Assembly (NCBI GenBank): GCA_023525715.1
Contig: CM042010.1
Coordinates: forward strand, 86,182,116-86,246,115
Reading direction: 5' to 3'
DNA from: Cichorium intybus
Taxonomy: Eukaryota; Streptophyta; Magnoliopsida; Asterales; Asteraceae
Length of the DNA: 64,000 nucleotides
Position 1 is the stretch's first letter. Every line of letters starts with the position of its first letter. Below are positions 51,661 through 62,068 of the stretch, one piece after another. The notes below the pieces were generated by a model, which was not told where the DNA came from, searched no databases, and was given only the letters and a program-made list of their open reading frames with translations. Made by a program: the position numbers and the translations under genes.

Positions 51661-51766
51661 TCATAAACGAAATTCAGCCATACTCTTCACTTGGGCAAAT
51701 GGTTGTTGGCGTGCTCTAAATCTCTCTCCGATCATTTTTCCTAGAGCATAGGCCACCATATAAGCC
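51661..51766 (-). pseudogene. Possible last exon of an unidentified gene
   Basis: On the minus strand a TTTCTCTACAG acceptor is followed by an open frame, AYMVAYALGKMIGERFRARQ then QPFAQVKSMAEFRL and TGA at 51661-51663. The sequence looks protein-like and is not low complexity. I cannot name the parent. No further exon of the same gene is recognised nearby, so it may be a captured fragment or a chance frame. Confidence 0.3.
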
Positions 51767-51823
51767 CTGTAGAGAAAACTTATAACATTATTATGTCAAT
51801 TGTAAAAGAGAACCTTAATTAAA

Positions 51824-52093
51824 GAGTCATAACCAAAGTTTAAATCTAATTAGGTTTAATACAATATCTATTGACCGGGACATTTCATCAAATAACTCGT
51901 CTACATTCAATATGAGTCATAACCAAAGTTTAAATCTAATTAGGTTTAATACAATATCTATTGACAGGGACATTTCATCAAATAACTCATCTACATTCAA
52001 TATGAGTCATAACCAAAGTTTAAATCTAATTAGGTTTAATACAATATCTATTGACCGGGACATTTCATCAAATAACTCGTCTACATTCAATAT
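51824..52093. repeat. Three tandem 90-bp repeats
   Basis: Units start GAGTCATAACCAAAGTTTAA at 51824, 51914 and 52004 and end ACATTCAATAT. They differ at only a few positions (CCGGG/CAGGG, CTCGT/CTCAT). Because 90 is a multiple of three, the second and third units translate to the same 30-residue stretch (MSHNQSLNLIRFNTISIDRD...). I see no flanking gene for it. Confidence 0.95.
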
Positions 52094-53338
52094 GATCTAT
52101 GAAGTGTAGATCTTCATTTAGATAACCTTGTGTTTTTGGTGGGTGTATTACAAAGGATTTCCATTTGATACCACTTTTTCCAACATCTGCAATTGGGAAC
52201 GGAATCGTTAAACCTCAACCTCAAAAGAATCTAAAAAGATTATAGTTAGAAGAACATAAACATAAAACCCATATCTCAAAAAAATCTTTGAACCTTTTCA
52301 AGGAAGCATAAATAAGTCTAAAATTCATTAAACATATTCGGTTATCACTGTTTCTTATTTCTCCAACCACGGGTTGCACGTAGAATCTACACACACAAAA
52401 CAAAATCTGCTGGCCACACGGATAACAAAAGAGTAACAAAAACCTTGACGCTTGAGATATCTTCAATCTGGGTTCATCTTTCGGGTTTCCTAGTTCAATA
52501 TCCTCCCAATTTAGGACATGTAAATACACACTAAATTTGTTAAAGACACGAAGACAAACATCCTATCATATCTAAAGCTTTAGCAGTTCAAGGCACTTCG
52601 ATAAAACAAAAACTTCATAAATACCTCATTTATGTTCAACTTATCAACAATAGAAAACGAAACATCAATATTGTTTTGCTATTTGACTACAGATCCAGAT
52701 GTACAAATATAATGATAACATGGATTGATATACAGATGAAAACGTACAGAAAAAAATCTTCTTCCCTTTATTGTTATTCTCATATCCCCAAAACCTTTTT
52801 ACTCTGTATAAATCGACAGATAGAAAACGCTCCGGCATAAGAGCGAATAAAGATTGATTCCTAATATGAGTAATCTCCCCCAAGATTGGTTTGTACATAT
52901 AACCAAGCAATCAGAAATCTATTAAGAACCCCAGAAAACAACCAGGGTTAAGAAAATAAACCCAGATCTATGTTTAGCTCTTACTTATACTTTTTTCTCA
53001 GATCTAAAAGAGGGAGGCGGTGTTAGTGATTGAGAGCGGTGGTGCTATGCGGACGGAAAACGGAGGACGGATTCACCGATTATGGTTGAGCAACAATAGA
53101 AGGCAGCAAATCCGGTGGTGGATTGCAGTAGCACCGATAACTTAAGAGAGAAGATGGAACGGCGGGTGAGGAAACGCTGGTTTAGGGACAGAACGAAGAA
53201 GGCAACACTGGTGGAGGAGTACAGTAGCAATGACGAACTGTGGGCTCACGAAGCAATGGTGGCACAAACAGAGGAACGAAGGTTTAATTCATTGGAGAAA
53301 TGGGAAGAGAGGAAGAAACCGATGGCTTTTATTGAGAT
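52094..53338. other. Spacer left of Helitron H2
   Basis: Short frames on both strands (for example 52221-52529 minus, 53115-53342 plus) have no recognised motif. The stretch near 52440-52530 (minus, NWEDIELGNPKDEPRLKIS) looks slightly protein-like. No gene is called. Confidence 0.4.
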
Positions 53339-53677
53339 CTAGGTTGAGCCCGTGCTTCGCACGGGTTGGACCAAAACATATTAACTAAGATGAAAGATTT
53401 TGACTGTTATTTCGTTTTGAAAATATCTGAAGGTTGCTTTGTATTCACAATATTCGTCTACGCTTCAAAGGTTTTTCGTATTAATTCTTCAGAGAATTTG
53501 AGTCTTCTTTTGTTATCTTTTTTTGTAAGTTTTTAAGAGATTTTATGGTTGCTTAATACCTACGGTGTTTCACTACCAGTCAAAGTGTATCTTTTATATA
53601 ATTTTGTGAGACTTTTGTTTGTGTCTAATGCAAGTGGGACAAAAACAAAAACCGTAAAAAGGTAAAGAGCAAGTTAC

Positions 53678-53741
53678 CTTGCCAAATGCATTCCGCACAG
53701 GTGACATGTTCAAAGAGTTCCAAAAAGGGGTCCCATCTTTT
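53678..53741 (-). pseudogene. Exon fragment of a LOV/PAS-domain protein
   Basis: 64 bases flanked by TTTTCAG and GTAACT. The open frame reads KDGTPFWNSLNMSPVRNAFG followed by K. DGxPFWN...SPVRN is the strand after the flavin-binding helix in plant LOV/PAS photoreceptors (PAS/LOV protein or phototropin type). Only one exon is present, so there is no function. The assignment rests on this short motif. The orientation is the same as H2. Confidence 0.5.
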
Positions 53742-54332
53742 CTGAAAAGAACACGAGTTTTTATCACAATTTAACATGTGTGAAATTCTTGAGTAGTCTA
53801 CTTCCCCTCGAATGATGAATTCACCTTAATTTAGGATGCATACAATACAGGGTTTTCCCGTTTGAATGCTATTTGTAATCTGCATATAAGCATAAATTAA
53901 CCATCTAGTTTTATTTGTATTCAAACAATTAAATCCTTTGAAAAAAGTAAGCAAATTTAACAAAAAGGAATTGAATTAAAAAACCTGTAAATGAGTTGAG
54001 ACGTCCGTTTCCTTCCCGCTTAAAAATATGCAATTTCGCCCCAATACTTCATGTCTACCATATCCTAATAACAATTATATATCGAAAAGAAAGAAATATT
54101 TATACAAGTAAGCAAAAACCACTTGTCTGCCATGTCCCTAAGAATAATCCTTTATCAATTTTATGCATAACTTATTATACAAAACCAACATGATTCGTAT
54201 GTTCATGGGTTTGTACTAAAAAGATATCAGCATTGATTAAAATCAAAAGTACAAAACTGGATTTTTATTTTTTTTTAAATAAAGGAGCTAAAGATCATGG
54301 CATAATAAGTAATAACATGATTAGAGTCTTAC

Positions 54333-54464
54333 CGGATGATGGTGGAGATGTCATAACCAAGTCGCCTGGAGAAAGACCTTTTACTTCTGAGCCTATCAAG
54401 TGTACTTCTCCAACACCCTCATAACCTGCAACAGCTGGGAGTGGTGGCCTTATAGAGTAGACAC
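54333..54464 (-). pseudogene. Exon of mitochondrial trans-2-enoyl-CoA reductase (MECR/ETR type)
   Basis: 132 bases, exactly 44 codons, with acceptor CTTGTAG and donor GTAAGA. Translation: GVYSIRPPLPAVAGYEGVGE, then VHLIGSEVKGLSPGDLVMTS and PPSS. In medium-chain reductases of mitochondrial fatty-acid synthesis this segment (YPxRPPLPAVGGxEGVGxV, GDxV) forms the start of the substrate-binding domain. The exon is in frame but isolated; neighbouring exons are absent. It runs in H2's orientation. Confidence 0.75.
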
Positions 54465-54810
54465 CTACAAGACCATATAAACGACCAATGCACATTACAT
54501 TTAACCAATTGTTAATTTCATAGATAATTGACGCCAAAGAAGACACTATTGCAGTTTCAAACTAAAACTTGCTTATTCTTTTGTAAAAGTGAAGCTAAGT
54601 TACATAAAAAAATGAAATAAGCATTTATGAAATAAAACCTGGCTGCATGATAATAGCAAAAATAACTACTCATCTTTTACATACATGGTGTCCATGTCAG
54701 CATACTTGCACACCTCTGCTTTGTAAATGTTTTAATAGTGGTGAAAAAAATAGAAAGTTAATATTATGTTTTTGTTCATAAGATGCCTTTTGCCCGTTTA
54801 TTATTTGTTT

Positions 54811-55070
54811 GATTATAAGTTGCTAAATATTTGTACAGGGAACTACTTACACTCAATCGCAGTTGAACAATCATAACCACAACTCCAGAACGGAATGGAA
54901 TCAAATTCCATTCTAATTCCAATTCCAATTCCAACAATTTGATTATAAGTTGCTAAATATTTGTACAGGGAACCGCTTACACTCAATCGCAGTTGAACAA
55001 TCATAACCACAACTCCAAAACGGAATGGAATCAAATTCCATTCTAATTCCAATTCCAATTCCAACAATTT
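54811..55070. repeat. 130-bp tandem duplication
   Basis: GATTATAAGTTGCTAAATAT opens both copies (54811 and 54941), and both end AATTCCAATTCCAACAATTT. Few differences (ACTACTT/ACCGCTT, CCAGAAC/CCAAAAC). An AATTCC run in each copy forms a small inverted repeat with the GGAATGGAATC just before it. It abuts the AIP1 piece. Confidence 0.93.
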
Positions 55071-55104
55071 GTAATAACATATTACAATTACAATTACGGA
55101 TTAC

Positions 55105-55432
55105 CTCTCTGGATAGGCGATCCCATACGACAGCTTCGCGATTGGCATCAGCGGATGCGAACATGGAAACATCGGGAGAGTAACGTATCACTGCAATTGG
55201 ACGTCGATGTTCTTCGAGAACGGCTTCTTGTGTAAGAGTATCCCCGTTTACTGAATAAATGTGCAATTTACCATCTTGCCCTCCCACAATTGCTTCGTTT
55301 TCATCAGGTGCGATTGCGCATGCGCTTACAGTAAACCCTATGTCGACATTTGACAAAACTTGTGTACCTTTGAGAAGAACGACAACTGTCTCGATTGAAA
55401 TTAATGCGAGTTGATGATCGTTAATGGCCAAG
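55105..55432 (-). pseudogene. Exon of actin-interacting protein 1 (WD40)
   Basis: Acceptor TTCTTCAG at 55433 and donor GTAATC after 55105. The frame reads LAINDHQLALISIETVVVLL, GTQVLSNVDIGFTVSACAIA, GGQDGKLHIYSVNGDTLTQE and RYSPDVSMFASADANREAVV followed by WDR. This is the C-terminal WD40 propeller of plant AIP1, which helps cofilin/ADF to disassemble actin filaments. The frame is intact, with small changes from what I remember of the family. After the donor, the 130-bp duplication follows in place of further AIP1 sequence. It runs in H2's orientation. Confidence 0.85.
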
Positions 55433-55521
55433 CTGAAGAAAGAAAGAGAAAGAGATTGAAGACTGTGTAATAGTAGACCCGAGGTGTGGGTAGTCACTAA
55501 GTTCGTGTCGTACAAGAAGGG

Positions 55522-55794
55522 ATGCAAGTGGCAGAAATCAAATGGCCAAAAAAACCCACCCCGCTTAAAATCCCCAAGGAGCTGAGCTTGAAAAAACTGG
55601 AATATCTTTCACTGGTATCGAAGGTTTGTACGGAGCTTGAATCTCACTTAGGATTTGGGGATAAAGTTTTGGCGAAATTTTTGACAGATATAGGGCGGAA
55701 GTGTGAGACTGTGGATGAATTCGATAGTAAGTTGAAGGAAAACGGGGCTGAAATGCCTGATTACTTTGTTCGCACTTTGTTATCGGGAAGATGA
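55522..55794 (+). pseudogene. N-terminal fragment of DEAH-box splicing helicase (PRP22/DHX8 type)
   Basis: The open frame reads KKLEYLSLVSKVCTELESHL, GFGDKVLAKFLTDIGRKCET and VDEFDSKLKENGAEMPDYFV followed by RTLL. This is the start of plant DEAH5/PRP22-like ATP-dependent RNA helicases, which release spliced mRNA from the spliceosome. After RTLL the sequence leaves the gene and stops (SGR-TGA). The helicase core is absent. The piece is on the plus strand, opposite to the other three fragments and to H2. Confidence 0.85.
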
Positions 55795-56171
55795 ATGGGT
55801 TGCTTGAGAGGTGTCGTGAGGAGAGGGACCGATTGAATGAAAGCTGGTGCAATTTGATTGGTTGAAAAACCCCCACCCTCGTTAAAACTCCAAAACCCCT
55901 ACCCCAAAAGCTTCTAGAAATCTGCTTCTATTTCATTATATAGTAATTGGTGGTGACCGAGTGAGGGATAGAAGATGGAATGCGGTAATCCAAAAAATCG
56001 GACGGTATAAAATTTGACAGGTTGGCAATCCGATGTGTTATCCGCGTCATTTGTGTTTCTATACACGGCTGCATTTGTTATACGCATTAAGTGATTGTAC
56101 TGTCTTAAAAATTAAGTCTCTTGTGCTTTAAAAGGTTGTAATTTATATATGTTTTATTATAGTATTATAGA
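55795..56171. other. Right inner part of H2
   Basis: Noncoding. The last 80 bases contain CTTAAAAATTAAG and TTATACGCATTAAG, words shared in inverted form with 49040-49100 and with 60200-60280. Confidence 0.45.
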
Positions 56172-56954
56172 TATAGATGTAGGTTCATATAAAAACAAAA
56201 AATATTGTATGATTATAGGATCAATTCTAGACCAATCATCAAATGTGGGCAATTTGGGAATTTTGTTAATTAAATTAATTTTTATATAATAATAAATCCC
56301 TAAAAATATGATAACAAATTGAATATTAAGTCTATAATTAAGGAATTACTCTAACCCTAGATTACTCATCATCGTCACCCCCCAAACCGTAGAATTCAAC
56401 CCAAATCCAACCTCTCATTCGGTCTTCTTTCATTACAGTCGGCAAGACTACCGAGAGGATAAATCCACAATTTGGGTTTGGTTGGGCAACTCTTCCAAGA
56501 AACAGAAGCCAATCGGAAACTCCAAACGTCAACGACAAAAGAACAATTTCTTCTCACATAAGCCAACGATTATATCCCCCCTTCGAAATATTGTTTACTT
56601 TTCTATGTGTTATTTTTCGTTGTCGGTTAATTGCAATTTCGATTTTTGCGTCAAGTAACAACTTGAAAAGCCATGTATTTATTATTATTATTCATGGAAA
56701 TCAAAAAGGGAGATATCTCGTGGTTTTGAATATTAATGGAACAATTAATCAACTTTTACATTCGACCACCTAGGTAATTTACTATATGTCTCTTTCTGTC
56801 TTTTAGCTTTTTGTTGACTAATCCACCCAAATCAGATGTGGGTTTTGTCAAAATGGGTTTTTTAATAGATTATATGTTTTTTTTTGTGTCATCTGTTATT
56901 GCTTGATTGATTGCAATCAACTATGGGAATACTTACATTCTTAAGGGAAGTTAC
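56172..56954. other. Spacer right of H2
   Basis: AT-rich, with a less AT-rich stretch at 56370-56530. No frame with recognisable sequence. Confidence 0.4.
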
Positions 56955-57633
56955 ATTCTTCAAGAATACTTGAATTTTATGTTGCTGTTGTTACCAGGAC
57001 CTAGTTATGTTGTTGTTGCTACCAGAATGCACCTTAAGGGTAGTTACATTCTTCAAGAATTCTCGAATTCTTGGAGAATTAACGTGAAAAAAAGGAAATA
57101 AAGATACATTCCTGGAGAATGAACATGAAAAACAATAAGTAAAGATGCTTTTTCAGAAAACGAACGTGTAAAATTCATTATTGAAGAATGATTTTCTGGG
57201 TTAGGAGTTTGTCACATTGTTCATGAGGGAATTTTTGACGGTATTCTTGTAGAATAGTGTCTTTTTAAACATGTTTTGTAACATACAAATAGTTATCACT
57301 AAATTAGTCAATTAGCCATTGTTTTATATATTTAATTGAGTGCTAAGAATGTGTTATTGGAGAATTGGTCAACATATTACTAAATGGAGGATTCATTATT
57401 TGAGAATGAACATATAATCACACCAAACTTCATAGACTTTTTTTGTAAAAGAATGTACAAAATATACTGCATTCTCTTAGGAAATGCAAAAAAGGTACAA
57501 TATTAACTACATTTTTCAAGAATAAGTGTGTCAAAATGTCAAACTAAAATACGTAAACTGTACATTCTTTTCTGCTTAGCATTCTTGGAGAATAGGAAAA
57601 AATAACAACATATACTACATATTCTTGAAGAAT
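56955..57633. repeat. Cluster of eleven ATTCTT-N-AAGAAT-like palindromes
   Basis: 13-base dyads lie at 56955, 57048, 57067, 57108, 57177, 57243, 57354, 57395, 57511, 57581 and 57621. Perfect forms are ATTCTTCAAGAAT (twice) and ATTCTTGAAGAAT; others have one to three changes (ATTCTTGGAGAAT, ATTATTGAAGAAT). Spacing is irregular, 19-111 bases. They contain TTCNNGAA, the core of heat-shock elements, but no gene is known on either side. Confidence 0.85.
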
Positions 57634-57925
57634 GACTTTTACAATAAAGAAATCTATTATTCCTGTATTTGGGTTTAAAACGTGTTCATCAGAATTCGGG
57701 AGAGAAATTCCACCAAATTAGGAGATAGATACGAGATTCCTTTTTTTAAAATTTGATTAATAGACTAAAATACCCTTTTTAAGGGGTTTAATTGTAAAAT
57801 CTGATTAATTAATTGTTAGAAATTTACAATTAGGCCCTTGAATCTAACACCGTTAATCATTCCGATCGGACGCTTCACATTTGGTCCTACATTCACACAA
57901 TAATTATTAAATGTATTTGATCCTA

Positions 57926-60280
<2,355 letters not shown>

Positions 60281-60354
<74 letters not shown>

Positions 60355-60364
60355 ACATATATGT

Positions 60365-60439
<75 letters not shown>

Positions 60440-60457
60440 CATATATGTATATATATA
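60281..60457. repeat. TA microsatellite between H3 and the LINE
   Basis: About 177 bases of (TA)n with scattered GTATACATA interruptions. Six-frame translation gives long Ile-Tyr runs, which are not protein. The LINE sequence starts at its right end. Confidence 0.97.
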
Positions 60458-62068
60458 CATTTTGGCTTTGCTAGATACAACAAAGTGATCGACATTCAGA
60501 AAAAAGAGGAAATGCTAAACCGGCTCTGGTTGGGAAAGAGAAAACTTTTTGCTAAAGTTGCGAAGTATGCTAGGGAGAAAGAAAAAAAGAAGGAAGAATT
60601 AAAATCTCCTCAAACTAAAGGGAGTTTTGATAAGGAACACAGTGTCAGAAGGCAAAATATGTCTTTTGCTGATGCTGTCAAAGGAAAAGGAGTTGATAAT
60701 ATGGCGAAGATACAACATGAATTGAAGCATGAAGACGTTGTTAATGCAAGTACGAGCAAAACGGTGACACTGAAGTCCAGTGAGATTGCTGGAATGAAGG
60801 AAGTGTTAAGTGGAAAACTAGTTGGGGAATTAAAATGTTTCAAAAACCTTGAGATTATTACGCATATTTGCATCTGCGAAGGATTGAACGAAAATATGGT
60901 AAAGTTTATAGGAGGACTGTGGGTGCTATTTGATATTCATAATGAAGGAGAAGAAGGGAAGGTCTTAGCAAGTCCGGAAATCCAAGCATGTTTCAAATCC
61001 TTACGTAAATGGGACGAAAATGTTTGCATAGACGAGAGGATAGCTTGGCTGAAGATAGAAGGTGTTCCTATACAGGCATGGTGTCCAAGTAGTTTCATCG
61101 AGATAGGACGTCTATGGGGAGAAGTTATCATAACTGATCCATGCCTCTTGAATCGTCAAAATTGGTCTTACGGAAAAGTATGCATTAAAACTTCTCAATT
61201 GGACATTATCAGTGAATCTGTCGTGGTTAATATTAGTCAACGTAATTTTAAGATTCGAGTGTCTGAGGTAGACGGAGAATTTTCTAGGAGAAGAGAAACA
61301 CGCATAAATGATCACCGGGAACAGGAAAAAGAGGAAGACGTAGTACTTTCCGACGACTTCGACCTGTCAGACGACGACGACCCCTTGCAATTCTCCGACG
61401 AAGAGGTCCAAGGGTCTAATTTGAATTCGGTATTCCAAGAAGCAAGCAATGATGATTCATCGATAAAAGAGGCGCGTGATACTGAACTGGAAATCGAGGA
61501 GGATGATTTCGAGATAACTAAAGAGGTAAAATCTCCAAAATCGGCTAATAGTTACCATAAAAATGTGGATATTAACTCGGGTATCACCCCTAACCAAAAA
61601 CCGGCCCATATTATTAACCAATTGGATCCGTCTGTGATAATTAATAAGTTAGCAGAAGAGCCCACTCAATTTCGATTATATGAGGCCCAACAGGAGAAAT
61701 TAAAATACCCATATAATTTGGACGGATGCTCTGATTCTCTTAAGCTACTACTTTCGATGAATACGCCTATCAAACAAAAATTGGAGACGATAGATTCGCG
61801 TAACATAGTGAATCGAGTGGGGAAAAGTGAAGATTCACATCAGGAGACTAGAAGAGAAAAGTTACAACCTACATCTCGCATAACTCGTAGTCAATCAAAA
61901 AGATTCTCGTCGATGGCTGCCATGGAGGATTCTTCGCTGAGCTCTGGTATTTCCACAAGATTAGATGAGATTGGTGTCCGCTGTGGCTTTAAAAAAGATA
62001 AAGGAAGGGGCTTACGAAAGAGCAACAGAAGGTCAGACAAGAAAGGTGATTTGAACATGAAATTATGA
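60458..62068 (+). CDS. LINE ORF1 protein (RNA-binding, N terminus missing)
   Basis: The coding stretch begins with HFGFARYNKVIDIQKKEEML, in which FGFARY is the RNP1-like part of an RRM, so roughly the first half of the RRM is lost. It continues with NRLWLGKRKLFAKVAKYARE, a basic linker and SFADAVKGKG. The central plant-LINE domain (DUF4283-like) follows: CFKNLEIITHICICEGL, RIAWLKIEGVPIQAWCPSSF and GRLWGEVIITDP. The C-terminal third is acidic (DDFDLSDDDDPLQFSDEE) and ends basic. ORF1 proteins coat the LINE RNA. The upstream ATG at 60080 lies left of the TA array and is fused only by chance. The end overlaps ORF2 by ATGA. Confidence 0.85.
   Translation, partial: HFGFARYNKVIDIQKKEEMLNRLWLGKRKLFAKVAKYAREKEKKKEELKSPQTKGSFDKEHSVRRQNMSFADAVKGKGVDNMAKIQHELKHEDVVNASTSKTVTLKSSEIAGMKEVLSGKLVGELKCFKNLEIITHICICEGLNENMVKFIGGLWVLFDIHNEGEEGKVLASPEIQACFKSLRKWDENVCIDERIAWLKIEGVPIQAWCPSSFIEIGRLWGEVIITDPCLLNRQNWSYGKVCIKTSQLDIISESVVVNISQRNFKIRVSEVDGEFSRRRETRINDHREQEKEEDVVLSDDFDLSDDDDPLQFSDEEVQGSNLNSVFQEASNDDSSIKEARDTELEIEEDDFEITKEVKSPKSANSYHKNVDINSGITPNQKPAHIINQLDPSVIINKLAEEPTQFRLYEAQQEKLKYPYNLDGCSDSLKLLLSMNTPIKQKLETIDSRNIVNRVGKSEDSHQETRREKLQPTSRITRSQSKRFSSMAAMEDSSLSSGISTRLDEIGVRCGFKKDKGRGLRKSNRRSDKKGDLNMKL

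Larger units (their letters stand above)
53339..56171 (-). mobile_element. Helitron-like element H2 carrying pieces of four genes
   Basis: The 3' side (plus 53339-53365) has CTAG, six bases, then a perfect hairpin CCCGTGCTTCGCACGGG. The 5' side on the minus strand starts TCTATAATACTATAATAAAA at 56171 (or six bases further right), like H1's TCTAATAAAAC start, and is followed by T. The base before CTAG is T instead of the expected A, so the left border is less certain. Inside are exon pieces of a LOV/PAS protein, a mitochondrial enoyl reductase, AIP1 and a DEAH helicase. Collecting unrelated gene fragments with intact splice sites is the hallmark of non-autonomous Helitrons. Confidence 0.6.
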
